Shown: positions 17,618 to 27,509, counted from the stretch's first letter. The stretch is DNA of 64,000 nt from Bacteroidales bacterium (GCA_024400395.1 JAKSMW010000011.1:1-64000), one strand, 5' to 3'. Translations and numbers: made by a program. Notes: generated by a model not told the origin, from the sequence alone.

Positions 17618-20600
17618 TTATCTCAAAACAATCTTTCTGCTCATCACGCTGCTGCCATCCGTGAGCCTGATGATGTAAGCTCCTGTTGTGAGATTGTACT
17701 CGATTCTGTTGTCGCCTGTCGTGACGGTCTCGCTCATAACCGGCTGACCGACAATGTTGTACATCGTCAAATCGAGATTTGAATTCATGTCGTTCTTGAT
17801 GAAGATCACATCGTCGCTGTTGTAAATTGAGACGTTCTCCTCGATTGTCTCGGCGATGCCGTCGTGGTCGGAAACAATTCCGGAAAGTGTGACTCTGCAT
17901 TCTGCTCCGCCGCCTGAAACTTCAATTGCTCCTTCGTATGTGCCGATTTCGAGGCTGCACTTCATTCTGACATAAACCGTAACTGGTTGTCCGACGAGTT
18001 GGCCATCGGCGTATTCCAATGAAATCTCGTTTGACCAGGTCTCTTCGTCGAGAGTGAGTTTAAAGTTTTCTGAAGATGTGACTGTCACGACTCCGTTTCC
18101 AACGAGGTTCCCGGCTGTCAATGTGAACGATTGGGTCGCCGATGGGCCGAGTTCGTATTCGTAGTTGAAGCCGGTCATTTCATACGCTGACGGGATGATA
18201 AACGGGTCGGTGTTTGGCGTTGCGTAGAGCATGATGTCATCGATTTCCCACGATGCTGCGGCTTCCGGCGTACTCGTGTATTTGAATGCGATGTTGCATA
18301 TTGAACCGCTGAACTGACTGAGTGAAATCTCGCCTGACGAGACCCATTCGTAGTTGCCTGACGAGTGGTTGAACGTCAACGGATGCCATGTCGCCGCCGT
18401 CGGGTCCTGGCCGTCATAGTCGTTGGTGAAGAGAAGTTCAACATCCGGACCTTCGAACTTCATGGCGTTCATGAACGTGAGTGTCGGGTTTTGTCCGGCG
18501 AGTGCGTTGAGGTTGAACTCCGGCGAGATGCACCATTGTTCGTTGTCAACGTCATCGCCGTAGCCGTTGGCGTTCGCATATTGGTTATTGTTATATGTTG
18601 CGATGACCCACGGCTTGTTGCCTTCGAATGTCTCGAACGTCCAGCCGTTCATGCCGTCCTCCCAGTCCTGGTTGAAAATGATGACGATGTCGCTCATGAT
18701 GACGTATTCCGCCGTCGCGACGTTGCTGTTGTCGTAGCCTTCTTTCATCGCTATAGCTTTGATTGTCATATTATTTGCAACATGGATAGCATTTGTATAG
18801 ACTGCTGATGCCGCTGTCGGTTCTGTGCCGTCTGTCGTGTAATGTATGGTCGCGCCTGCCGTTGAGGTTGAAATTTCAACGTCAATTTCCTCATAATATG
18901 TTCCTGATGCCATGCTGAATGTCGGTGTCATGACGGTTGGTGTGACTTCGCCGCCTTGCACGAACAAGTCAACGCAGAAGTTGTAGCCGGAGGCGTTCGC
19001 ACCTGTCATGTTCTGTGTCGAGTACGGGCCGTAGCTGTGATACGTGCTGTTGATTGCGAAGGCTCTACTTGTATAGTTGACATTATTAATAAGGAATCCC
19101 CAATATTCCGGGACCATTGACTCTGGATCGGAAAGCACGTAGTCGATGTTCCAGTTGGTGTTATCGCCGTTTGTCTGGAAGTTAGTGCCGCTGCCGCCGT
19201 AGCCGAGGACATCGCCGGCCGCGTTTGTGAACGTCAGGTTGCCGTTTTCAATGCTGACTGTCCAGGAATAAGTGCTCTCGTCAAGTGCTATTTCATCTGG
19301 AAGAATCTCCAAAACGCCTTCCGTGACGCTTGTGAACAACACGCCTTCTGGCTTGCCTGATGTCGTGGCGGTCATCGCAAAGTACTCATTTTCAACGTTG
19401 TTGTAACGTGCCGCGACAATGACTTTCGTACCGTTTTCAAGGTCGTTGACCGAGAAGATTCTGTTCCAGCTGTCGCCTTCTTCTGTCACTGTTCCTTCAA
19501 GTGAGACCGTGATGTCATCAAGTTGTGAGGCGACGGTGATTGCGCTTACGTAAGTGTTGGCGGCAAGGCCTTCTGTCATCCTGACGTAAACCGTTTGATT
19601 TACAGCACCTGCCGTTGGAGTGAGCGTGATTGTCGGTTGTGCTACGAAGGCTTCGCCTGATGTTGCTGACATCTCGAAGTTCGTGCCTACCATTGATATT
19701 GTGACATTTGACGTGAGGTTGATGCCATTTATTACAAATGACTGTTCGGCTGACGGGCCGTGGCCTTCCATGTATCCGAATCCCGACAGAGTCGTCGGTG
19801 TCGCGGTGAGTGAAGGATTTGAGGTGAAGCCGACCATGATGATGTCGTCAACCTCCCAGCCCGCAGCCTCCGTCTCGGTGCAGGTGTATTTGAAACCGAT
19901 GTGGCAGTTTGTGCCGCTGTAGCTGTCTAATGAGATGGTGCCTGATTCAACCCAATTCCATGAGCCTGTTGACATTGCGTAAGTCAGCTCGTTCCATGTG
20001 GCCGCCGCCGGATTGTTCCCGTCGTAGTTATTTGAAATGAAGAACTGCATGTCGGGGCCGTCGTAGTTCTTCGCATTTCTGAATGAAAGTGTGACATCGC
20101 TGTAGTTGTCAAGGTTGAAGGCGGGGGAGATGCACCACTGTTCGTTGGCACCGCCGTTGTAACCGTTGGCGTAGGCGTAATGATTGCCGCTGTTCGATGC
20201 CACCGTCCAAGGCTTTGATCCTTCGACTGTTACGAACGTCCAGCCGTTCATCTCGCCTTCCCAGTCCTGTGCGAAGATGGTGGTCGCGCCGAGGATGATG
20301 GTGTATTCTGCGGTCGCAATCTCACTGTCATCGTAGTCTTCTTTCGATGCAAAGGCTTTGATTGTCATGTTTTCCGAGACTTCGATAGGCGAGGTGTAAA
20401 CCGCGCTTTCTGATGTAGGTTCGTTCCCGTCCGTGGTGTAATAAATTGTCGCGCCTTCGGTCGCGCATGAGATTGTCACCGACTGTGTCTCGTAGTATGT
20501 ACCAGATGCAGGAGTGATTGTCGGCGTGGCGCAGATCGGAGTGCCGCCCGCTGTCGCGAAGATGTCAAGGAAGAAATTGTAGTTCGCGGCGTTGCTGCCT

Positions 20601-23600
20601 GTCATGTTCGACTTGGCGTATGGCCCGAAGTTGTGGCTCGTGTTGAGCGCGATTGCTCTGCCGTTGTTGTTGACGTTGGTTATGACGAATGCGCTGTATG
20701 ACGGGACCATCGCTGCTGCGTCTGATGTGCTGTACTCTATCGACCAGGCTGTGTTGTCGCCGCCTGTCGAGAAGTTGGTGCCTGAAGTGTAGCCGAGGAC
20801 ATCACCGTTTGCGTTGGTGAACGTGTAGTTGCCGCCGTTGATGCTGGCAGTCCAATAATAGAGATCTTCATCTTCAGCGATGCTTGCCGGAAGTGTCGGA
20901 TAATCACCTGGAGCTGGATTTTCAGACACGTATCTTGTGAATTCGACTCCTTCTGGTTTCCCTGATGTCGTCGCCGTCATCGCAAAATAGGCGTTGATGT
21001 CATCGTTGTAACGTGCTGCAAGGATGACTTTCGCACCGTTGGCAAGGAGTGCAAGGTCGGGAATCTGAACGTATTCGCTCGGCTGCTGCGGCTCTGCAAC
21101 GTTTCCGCTTACTGTAACATTCACTGTCTCAGCACCTTCCGATGCGAAAACCAATGTTTCGTTATATTCTCCAATCTCCAACCCAGCCTTCAATCTCACG
21201 TAAATGCTTGTGTTGGTGAAATTGTTTTCGCTAATGGTAATCGTGCTTTGTGCGTTGAAGTTCGCGCCGTCTGTAGTCGAAATCTCGAAATTCTCAGAAG
21301 CGGTGATTGTTGCACTTGCGGTCAGGTTGCTTCCGCTGACGGCGAACGACTGTATTGCGGAAGGACCTTCTTCAAATGTGTAGCTGAAACCTGTGAGTTG
21401 TGTCGGATTTGCTGCGATGCTCGGTCCGGCCGGATGCGTGAACTCGACGTCGTTCGCTCTGTTGATGCGGATCTGCGGGGCGTTGAAACAGCCGACTATT
21501 CCGATGACGGTGACGCTGTCGTTTTCGAGAAGTCCTTCAACGACAGGCATTTTGTAAAGGTTGATGGTGTTCTCACCTTGATACATCGGGGTGTTGCCGC
21601 TTGTGTTTATCGCGCCGATTTTTCCGTTGGCGATCTTCACGCGTGTTGACTGAAGCATGTTGCTGCCAGCGAAATCGGCGTTTATCTCGGCTATCGTCTT
21701 GACTGCAAGCGGAAGCTCGTTGCCGTTTGAAACGATGCTGAACTGCGATACGTTGCCGCCATCGATGCCGGTGAGTTCTACGAGTCCATTGCAAACGGTC
21801 TTCTTTCCGTAAGCCATGACCTTATCGCCGAGTGCCAATGTTTCTGGAACTGTGTTGTTGTTGAGGTAGAGGTCGATGCCGGCGGTTTCGTCTTGAATGT
21901 AAATGTTTCTGCTGTCGATGAATGTGACGATGCCTTCGACGAGGGCGTATTCGTTGTTCTCAAGTGCGCGTGCCGCCGCAATCGTGATGACGCTTGGGAA
22001 TGTGTAGGTTGCTGTGGCAACACCACTGTTTTCCATGCCCGCTTTCACGGCGAATGCCTTGATGGTGGTCGTCGTGCTTACCGCGATAGGTTCTGTGTAA
22101 ACCGTGCTTTCGACGGTCGGCTCTGTGCCGTCTGTGGCGTAATATATTGTGGCTCCGTCTGTTTCGCATGAGATTGTCACATTTTGTGCTTCGGTATAGG
22201 AACCTTCGCCCGGTGTGAATGTCGGGGTCGCAACAATTGTCGCAGGGGGAATTTCGCCGGCTTTGTAAAGATAAACGTCGAGCTGACCGGAGCCGTAGCA
22301 TGAGAACGGAGTTCCACTGTTGTTGAGTCTCAACCAGTTGCGTGTGTTTGAACCTTGTGCCTTGATTGTGGCGATACCGTTTGGTGCGATGTCGATTGTC
22401 CAAACGCCGTTGGCATCGTTCGTGGCTTGGTTCTTTAGATAATTCGATGAGCTTGAAGCCGCATAGAGATAACCGCCGTTCACTGCGTCATACAATGTCC
22501 AGTAGCCGACGCTGTCCTGTCCGAGTGTCAGCTCATAAACGGTTTCATCTGCGCTTGTCGTGGCTGGCGTTGTCGTGATGACATTGCCTTCTGGTGTCAC
22601 GGCGACCGACACTCTGTTGTTGGTGTTCTGTTTTCCCAATGCGTAGTACGAATCTGATTTTATTCCCACGACGATATACTTGTCACCGGCGACGAGGCCG
22701 TTCGAGCCTGTGATGAGAGTGTAGGCTGTCTCCTGCGCAGGAGGCGTAATCGTATAAGTCGCTGATGCGATGTCGCTTGGATTCAAACCGCTCTTGTAAG
22801 CGATGGCTTTCACGGTTGTCGTCTCTGAAATTGTCAACGCTGAAGTGTATTCTGTACTTGTTTCTGTCGGGTCGGTGCCGTCGAGAGTGTAACGTATTGT
22901 GGCTCCGTCAGTTTCGCAGTTTATTGTCACAGTCTGCGTTTCGGTGTATGTGCCTTCTTCAGGAGTAAATGTCGGGGTGGCGACGGTCTGTGTCTCTCCG
23001 ACTTTCTCAACGTCAGCTGCCAAAGCGACCCTGAGCTGTACCGCGTTGTAGCAACCGACCACAGCGATGACATTGACGTTGTCGCCTTCGGAAATGCCAG
23101 TGAGTGCAGGGATTTTGTAGATGTTCACCGTGTTCTCGCCCTGTGTCAGTGTCGTGTTCCCTGATGTGCTGATGGCGCCGATTGTGGCGTTCTCGACTTT
23201 CACGCGTGTTGACTGAAGTGATGTGAGTCCGTCAGCGTTGATTTCGGCTATCGTCTTCACCGTCAGCGGGAGTTCGTTGCCGTTTGAAACGATGTTGAAC
23301 TGTGAGGCGTCGCCGCCGTCAATGCCTGTGAGTTCGATGAGCCCGTTGAAGACGGCTTTCTTCCCGTACGCCCGGACTTTGTCGCCGAGTGCCAGAGTGG
23401 TTGGAACTGTGTTGCTGTTGAGGTAGAGGTCTATGCCGGCGGTTGCGTCCTGAATGTACACGTTTCTGCCGTCAATCAATGTGACGATGCCTTCGACGAG
23501 GGCGTATTCGTTGTTTTCGAGCGCGCGTGCCGCAGCGATTGTCATGACGCTCGGGAATGTGTAGGTCGCTGAAGCCACGCTGCTGTTTTCCATACCGGCT

Positions 23601-24322
23601 TTCACCGCGAATGCCTTGATTGTGGTCGTCGTGCTCACCGCGATAGGTTCGGTGTAAACGATGCTTTCGACGGTCGGCTCTGTGCCGTCGGTGGTGTAAT
23701 GTATTGTGGCTCCGTCGGTTGCGCATGAGATTGAAACGCTCTGCGCTTCAAAATATGTGCCTGCGGAAGGTGAAAATGTCGGAGTGGCGACGCTGTTTCC
23801 GCCGCTGCCTGCTGTGGTGACAATCAAAGTTATATCATCGATTCTCGCATTGGAGCTACTTGTGTTTTTAAGCGTGAGATCAAAAGACGTCACATTGCCT
23901 GTGTTTGTTATCGTCCATGATTTCTGGCTTCCTGAAACACTTATATTCGTTGTTGTGGTCGTCACATCGAATGCCGTCTTGTTTGAAAGGAAAGTAAGGC
24001 TCATTTCCGTGGCGTCTCCTGTTGGAATGCCGCTGATAGTCCATGTCTGATTACTCTTCGAGAGAAGAAGTTCGGGAGCGGTACCATCGGCCAACGCCTC
24101 GTTATACAATTTTGTATTTGCACTTGAATTGGTGTAAGTCAGAGTGCCATCGCCATACACGGTCGTTCCTTCAAAACCATAAGCGGATGGTTGTTCGTTA
24201 GCGTCTCCGCCAGTCCATGTTTCTGACCATAATGTAGTGCCGACCGAGGCCTGTCCCCAGACGGTGACACTGCATGTCAACAGCATCAAAGCTGTCATCA
24301 TTAAAGTAAAACTACGTTTCAT
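17618..24322 (-). CDS. giant repetitive T9SS-secreted surface protein
   Basis: A 2,234-residue exported protein. Signal peptide 1-23 ('MKRSFTLMMTALMLLTC...WGQ'). About five chitobiase-C-like modules (near 175-255, 447-527, 697-777, 1262-1340, 1797-1875) share 'TDGTEPT...VYT.PI.V...TTIKAFA.K'. Two of them are followed by an OB-fold-like module (about 260-440 and 780-965; 'YALVEGIV', 'IYIQD.TAGIDLYL', 'LALGDKV.AYGKK'). Two choice-of-anchor-J-like modules ('QDWE..MNGWTF', 'NEQWCISP.FNL') lie near 1345-1500 and 1880-2045. The tail (about 2160-2234) is a T9SS type A sorting domain ending 'GAYIIRLTDGSSVMSRKIVLR'. No catalytic domain was recognised; adhesion or glycan binding is likely. Modules repeat at the DNA level too. 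Confidence 0.88.
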   Translation of the reverse strand: MKRSFTLMMTALMLLTCSVTVWGQASVGTTLWSETWTGGDANEQPSAYGFEGTTVYGDGTLTYTNSSANTKLYNEALADGTAPELLLSKSNQTWTISGIPTGDATEMSLTFLSNKTAFDVTTTTTNISVSGSQKSWTITNTGNVTSFDLTLKNTSSSNARIDDITLIVTTAGSGGNSVATPTFSPSAGTYFEAQSVSISCATDGATIHYTTDGTEPTVESIVYTEPIAVSTTTTIKAFAVKAGMENSSVASATYTFPSVMTIAAARALENNEYALVEGIVTLIDGRNVYIQDATAGIDLYLNSNTVPTTLALGDKVRAYGKKAVFNGLIELTGIDGGDASQFNIVSNGNELPLTVKTIAEINADGLTSLQSTRVKVENATIGAISTSGNTTLTQGENTVNIYKIPALTGISEGDNVNVIAVVGCYNAVQLRVALAADVEKVGETQTVATPTFTPEEGTYTETQTVTINCETDGATIRYTLDGTDPTETSTEYTSALTISETTTVKAIAYKSGLNPSDIASATYTITPPAQETAYTLITGSNGLVAGDKYIVVGIKSDSYYALGKQNTNNRVSVAVTPEGNVITTTPATTSADETVYELTLGQDSVGYWTLYDAVNGGYLYAASSSSNYLKNQATNDANGVWTIDIAPNGIATIKAQGSNTRNWLRLNNSGTPFSCYGSGQLDVYLYKAGEIPPATIVATPTFTPGEGSYTEAQNVTISCETDGATIYYATDGTEPTVESTVYTEPIAVSTTTTIKAFAVKAGMENSGVATATYTFPSVITIAAARALENNEYALVEGIVTFIDSRNIYIQDETAGIDLYLNNNTVPETLALGDKVMAYGKKTVCNGLVELTGIDGGNVSQFSIVSNGNELPLAVKTIAEINADFAGSNMLQSTRVKIANGKIGAINTSGNTPMYQGENTINLYKMPVVEGLLENDSVTVIGIVGCFNAPQIRINRANDVEFTHPAGPSIAANPTQLTGFSYTFEEGPSAIQSFAVSGSNLTASATITASENFEISTTDGANFNAQSTITISENNFTNTSIYVRLKAGLEIGEYNETLVFASEGAETVNVTVSGNVAEPQQPSEYVQIPDLALLANGAKVILAARYNDDINAYFAMTATTSGKPEGVEFTRYVSENPAPGDYPTLPASIAEDEDLYYWTASINGGNYTFTNANGDVLGYTSGTNFSTGGDNTAWSIEYSTSDAAAMVPSYSAFVITNVNNNGRAIALNTSHNFGPYAKSNMTGSNAANYNFFLDIFATAGGTPICATPTITPASGTYYETQSVTISCATEGATIYYTTDGNEPTSESAVYTSPIEVSENMTIKAFASKEDYDDSEIATAEYTIILGATTIFAQDWEGEMNGWTFVTVEGSKPWTVASNSGNHYAYANGYNGGANEQWCISPAFNLDNYSDVTLSFRNAKNYDGPDMQFFISNNYDGNNPAAATWNELTYAMSTGSWNWVESGTISLDSYSGTNCHIGFKYTCTETEAAGWEVDDIIMVGFTSNPSLTATPTTLSGFGYMEGHGPSAEQSFVINGINLTSNVTISMVGTNFEMSATSGEAFVAQPTITLTPTAGAVNQTVYVRMTEGLAANTYVSAITVASQLDDITVSLEGTVTEEGDSWNRIFSVNDLENGTKVIVAARYNNVENEYFAMTATTSGKPEGVLFTSVTEGVLEILPDEIALDESTYSWTVSIENGNLTFTNAAGDVLGYGGSGTNFQTNGDNTNWNIDYVLSDPESMVPEYWGFLINNVNYTSRAFAINSTYHSYGPYSTQNMTGANASGYNFCVDLFVQGGEVTPTVMTPTFSMASGTYYEEIDVEISTSTAGATIHYTTDGTEPTAASAVYTNAIHVANNMTIKAIAMKEGYDNSNVATAEYVIMSDIVIIFNQDWEDGMNGWTFETFEGNKPWVIATYNNNQYANANGYGDDVDNEQWCISPEFNLNALAGQNPTLTFMNAMKFEGPDVELLFTNDYDGQDPTAATWHPLTFNHSSGNYEWVSSGEISLSQFSGSICNIAFKYTSTPEAAASWEIDDIMLYATPNTDPFIIPSAYEMTGFNYEYELGPSATQSFTLTAGNLVGNGVVTVTSSENFKLTLDEETWSNEISLEYADGQLVGQPVTVYVRMKCSLEIGTYEGAIEVSGGGAECRVTLSGIVSDHDGIAETIEENVSIYNSDDVIFIKNDMNSNLDLTMYNIVGQPVMSETVTTGDNRIEYNLTTGAYIIRLTDGSSVMSRKIVLR
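21440..23790. repeat. two long imperfect direct repeats within the giant gene
   Basis: The stretches at about 21,440-22,200 and 23,010-23,790 both encode a chitobiase-like plus OB-fold-like module pair and are similar at the DNA level along their whole length, spaced about 1.56 kb apart. This indicates internal duplication. Boundaries are approximate. Confidence 0.6.
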
Positions 24323-24392
24323 TTTGTTTGAATTATTATTTTATTGATTATTAACTATTTGAAATAAATAAATCTCTTTATTAATAAGAATG

Positions 24393-24400
24393 CAAATTTA
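24393..24400 (-). promoter_or_regulatory. -7 box of the giant T9SS gene
   Basis: TAAATTTG on the minus strand, about 70 bases before the ATG at 24322. Confidence 0.4.
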
Positions 24401-24450
24401 CGAATAAACTAAAAGGCTCATCTGTTGATTTGGTGATATTATAAAACAAT

Positions 24451-24497
24451 TTATCAACAAATTGTTGATAACTTTCAAAATCCATGAGTTATCAACA
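24451..24497. other. cluster of three TTATCAACA 9-mers
   Basis: Exact TTATCAACA occurs at 24451-24459 and 24489-24497, and inverted at 24463-24471. The first two facing copies form a 21-base palindrome. The 9-mer differs by one base from the DnaA box TTATCCACA. The meaning is unproven. Confidence 0.4.
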
Positions 24498-24530
24498 AAA
24501 AAGCCGACTCATCGATATGATGCGTCAGCC
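24497..24530 (-). terminator. terminator after the TIGR02757 gene
   Basis: On the minus strand, a stem of about 11 paired bases out of 12 (24519-24530 with 24502-24513, loop 24514-24518) is followed by a run of T. Confidence 0.7.
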
Positions 24531-24569
24531 ACTTTCAACTTTATAACTTTATGAACTTTCGACTTTAAA

Positions 24570-25316
24570 CTACATCAGTTCAGCTCCGAACAATGCGAAG
24601 TCGTATTTCACGGGGTCGTTTGCGTCAAAATCCCTTAATTTTGCGGTCAGCAATTCCACCGTCTGGCGGTCGTTGTTTTTCCTGTCGATGAGTCCGAGGT
24701 CGCGTGAGACTCTTGCCACGTGGACATCAAGCGGAATCATCAAGTCTTTGGGACTCAAGCGTTTCCAGATACCGAGGTCAACAATGCCGTCGTCTCTTAC
24801 GAGCCATCTTAATGCCATGTGCAAGCGTTTGCATGCCGAGCCTTTTTTCGGCTCATCGCAACAAGGATTTGAAATGTGATTGTTTGTCTCTCCGTTGGCT
24901 GCTCCAATTAAATCCCTGAAATTCTGGATACCTCTCCATGTGTCGTGACTGACAGCAAATATGTCTTCTAAAGTGCTGTGTTTCTGATATATGGCCTTCA
25001 ATCCGTTGCAGTAGTATATCAGGTCTCTGTTGAAGAAAGTGCGATGCACGCATTTGTCTGGCTCAAGGTTTTTCCAGCCGTCTGACATCACATAGTCGTA
25101 TGGCGATTTTCCCATCATGCCGAGCATCTTGTTTGAATTGTTGAGAATCATCTTCCTGTTTCCCCACGCTATCGTGGCCACCAAAAATGAAACAATTTCA
25201 ATGTCCTGGACATCTGAATACCTGTGCGGAAACTGCACCGGGTCGTCTTTTATAAATGCCTTCGTGTTGTTTTTCTCAACCAATGAATCCAAATAACCTT
25301 TAATGTCTTCCATCAT
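24570..25316 (-). CDS. TIGR02757 family (DUF2400) protein
   Basis: A 248-residue cytosolic protein of a conserved but uncharacterised family common in Bacteroidetes. Family traits: 'DPVQFPHRYSDVQDIEIVSFLVATIAWGNRKMI', 'FFNRDLIYYCNGLKAIY', 'RLHMALRWLVRDDGIVDLGIW', and the C-terminal 'IPLDVHVARVSRDLGL' reminiscent of the Asp-containing segment of helix-hairpin-helix DNA glycosylases. That resemblance is only suggestive. The start could be 25316 or the next ATG at 25313. No promoter is evident in the repetitive gap upstream, where a terminator closes the preceding gene. Confidence 0.8.
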   Translation of the reverse strand: MMEDIKGYLDSLVEKNNTKAFIKDDPVQFPHRYSDVQDIEIVSFLVATIAWGNRKMILNNSNKMLGMMGKSPYDYVMSDGWKNLEPDKCVHRTFFNRDLIYYCNGLKAIYQKHSTLEDIFAVSHDTWRGIQNFRDLIGAANGETNNHISNPCCDEPKKGSACKRLHMALRWLVRDDGIVDLGIWKRLSPKDLMIPLDVHVARVSRDLGLIDRKNNDRQTVELLTAKLRDFDANDPVKYDFALFGAELM

Positions 25317-25321
25317 TTTAC

Positions 25322-25377
25322 TTTAATTCCTAAAACACCTAAAATCCTTAAACTCCTACACTCCTCAAACTCCTAAA
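25322..25377. repeat. short degenerate CCTAAA/CTCCTAAA repeats
   Basis: The gap contains about seven imperfect 7-9-base units of the form (C)TCCTAAA / ATCCTTAAA. No coding signal. Confidence 0.45.
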
Positions 25378-25404
25378 AAAAAGACCCCGGATGATTCCGA
25401 GGCC
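25377..25404 (-). terminator. terminator after the Asp-box T9SS gene
   Basis: On the minus strand, a 9-base stem (25396-25404 with 25383-25391, loop TGAT, with GU pairs) is followed by a T-run from 25382 down. Confidence 0.75.
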
Positions 25405-25428
25405 TTTTTAGAATTTATTTGTCGAAAC

Positions 25429-27342
25429 TTACTTAACAACGACTTTCTGTGTCTTGTTGTTAGCCTGTACGAAGTAAACACCTGCTGAAAGGTCGCTCAC
25501 TGAAACTGTTTCAACGTTGCTGTATGTCTTGACAATCTGGCCAACTGCGTTGTAGATGTTGACGTTAGCTGCGTTTTCGAGTTCGATTGTGAATGAACCC
25601 TGAGCTGGGTTAGGGAAGATGTTCATGTTTTCGACGTATGACATTTCATTTTCTTCAACATCCATGAACTTGACATAAACCTTCACTGCTTTGTAGAAGT
25701 TGTTGTCAAATATTGTCTCGTCGCTCTGTACGTATGTACCTGGTTCTTCGTCCATCTGTGAGCAAACCCAGAGGTAGTCACCTTCTGCATCTGTATAGAC
25801 GTAAGGGATGACATAGTCGTAAGCCATTTCATAGTAGTTGGTCATGAAGTCTGTGAGGACGTGCTTTGTGCCTTCCCATGTCTGACCGCCGTCGAATGAA
25901 ATGTTGCAGAACAGTCTGAGGTAGTAGTTTGTTCCATCGAAGAATGTGCTTGATGTTTCGTCACCGCAGATCTGTGACCAGAAAGCGAAGATGCGGTCTG
26001 AACCCTTGTCATAGTGCATTGTTGCAAACATGGCCTTACCACCGTTGTATTTGCCGTGTGCGCTCCAGTTTGATGATTCAGGACGGATCCAGTCGCCTTC
26101 GTAGTCACGTGCTACGACTTCGTGTGTCTCTGCATCGAGAAGTTCGATCTCACCGATGTATTCCGGAAGTGGTTCATGCAATGCGTCTGACCAGTACCAT
26201 TCTGACTGGTAGAGGTCCTGCTGGATGTATGTCGTATCCATAATGAAAGGTTCGCCGACATTGCCGATACCGCCGAGGCACATGGCATTCTTTGGAAGAA
26301 TTTCACTCCAGTAGCCGATACCACCAATTGCTGGATAGTATGAACCTGAACCGGCGACACCTGTTGAACCGTTGTATTCATAAACAATGTGGAGGTTGTC
26401 GTCTGCATCGAATGCAGCGCCGGTCCAACGTGGATAGAAGAACCATTCATCTGTGAAGTCACCGTTGATGTCATAGTGCTGGTAGAACACTCTCTCTGAC
26501 CATGTTGCACCGTTGTCTTCTGAAATGACGCACTTGCCATCTGACCATGCATTGTTCAAAATGAAAGCAACGCGGTTTGGTTTTTCTGGGTCAAAATTCA
26601 TGAAATAAGCGATGTTTGAACCACCGTCGGTGATCTTGTCAACTGTCAATGATGGGAGAATTTCGTGTGTGACTTCCCATGCGCCGTTTGCATAACGTGC
26701 ATAGAGGAGAGGGTCTGTGTAAGGTGCTGTTGCGCCATTGTCGGTGTAAAGGAGGTGGATGATGTCAAGGTTCTCGCCTGAGCACTGAACTACCGCCCAG
26801 CAAGCATCGTGACCTGCGTTGTCAAGAGCGACTTCTGTCCATGTTGTGCCACCGTTGCGGAAATCTTCGTTGATCCACATTCTCAAGTCGCTTGCTGTAT
26901 GAGCTGCGACAACAAGACCGTTCTGTTTGTAACGGGCGATTGAACCGAAACCAGTCTTGACAGGCTCAACTCTGCCTTCGCTGTATGTCCATTCTCCAAC
27001 AGCTGGGTCGAATGTTGCAATGCCGGTACCACGGTCATCATAACCTGTCGTTGTTGATGTTGTCCATGCCATCGCTGCGAAACCGTCAGGCCACACTGCC
27101 GTGCAGTTTCTTGGACCCATGTTCGACTGCCAGTCGTAGTATGTCTGGCCGAGGTCGATTGGTTCTTCTTCAACGATGCTTCTTGTTGTAGGAGCATACT
27201 GGAGGTTGAGGTCTTCAAGACCTGTGAAAACCTGCATCTGAGCCGGTTCCATCTTCACTGATTTGTGTGAAATGCCCTTTGTCTGAGCAAATCCTGTAAG
27301 GCCCATGGCCAATACTAATGCAAATGTAAAGAATTTTTTCAT
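25429..27342 (-). CDS. T9SS-secreted Asp-box (sialidase-like fold) protein
   Basis: A 637-residue exported protein. Signal peptide 1-19 ('MKKFFTFALVLAMGLTGFA'). The body has two Asp-box (BNR) motifs, 'ISEDNGATWSERV' (near 285) and 'ISFDGGQTWEGTKH' (near 490), the mark of beta-propeller sialidase-like folds. Sialidase catalytic residues (FRIP arginine, Tyr-Glu pair) were not recognised, so enzymatic activity should not be assumed. The C-terminus is a T9SS type A sorting domain: 'MNIFPNPAQGSFTIEL', 'VNIYNAVGQIVKTY', 'LSAGVYFVQANN..QKVVVK'. Promoter at 27405-27412; terminator at 25377-25404. Monocistronic. Confidence 0.85.
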   Translation of the reverse strand: MKKFFTFALVLAMGLTGFAQTKGISHKSVKMEPAQMQVFTGLEDLNLQYAPTTRSIVEEEPIDLGQTYYDWQSNMGPRNCTAVWPDGFAAMAWTTSTTTGYDDRGTGIATFDPAVGEWTYSEGRVEPVKTGFGSIARYKQNGLVVAAHTASDLRMWINEDFRNGGTTWTEVALDNAGHDACWAVVQCSGENLDIIHLLYTDNGATAPYTDPLLYARYANGAWEVTHEILPSLTVDKITDGGSNIAYFMNFDPEKPNRVAFILNNAWSDGKCVISEDNGATWSERVFYQHYDINGDFTDEWFFYPRWTGAAFDADDNLHIVYEYNGSTGVAGSGSYYPAIGGIGYWSEILPKNAMCLGGIGNVGEPFIMDTTYIQQDLYQSEWYWSDALHEPLPEYIGEIELLDAETHEVVARDYEGDWIRPESSNWSAHGKYNGGKAMFATMHYDKGSDRIFAFWSQICGDETSSTFFDGTNYYLRLFCNISFDGGQTWEGTKHVLTDFMTNYYEMAYDYVIPYVYTDAEGDYLWVCSQMDEEPGTYVQSDETIFDNNFYKAVKVYVKFMDVEENEMSYVENMNIFPNPAQGSFTIELENAANVNIYNAVGQIVKTYSNVETVSVSDLSAGVYFVQANNKTQKVVVK

Positions 27343-27404
27343 TTTGCTGAATTTTAGTTATTAATTAGTTTGTTTAAATTGTGTTTCCCTATTTTTTAGG
27401 CTCG

Positions 27405-27412
27405 CAAAGATA
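27405..27412 (-). promoter_or_regulatory. -7 box of Asp-box T9SS gene
   Basis: TATCTTTG on the minus strand with GTTG 19 bases upstream (around 27432-27435). It is divergent to the PCMD gene promoter. Confidence 0.55.
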
Positions 27413-27472
27413 CATCTTTTTTTTAATTGTACAACATTTTTCAAAAAAAATATTTGCAAAACTTTTTTTTAT

Positions 27473-27480
27473 TACTTTTG
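27473..27480 (+). promoter_or_regulatory. promoter of PCMD gene
   Basis: TACTTTTG with TTTG (27453-27456) 16 bases upstream; the start codon is 29 bases downstream. Confidence 0.6.
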
Positions 27481-27509
27481 CAAATGATTAAAACAACGGA
27501 TTTATTAAA

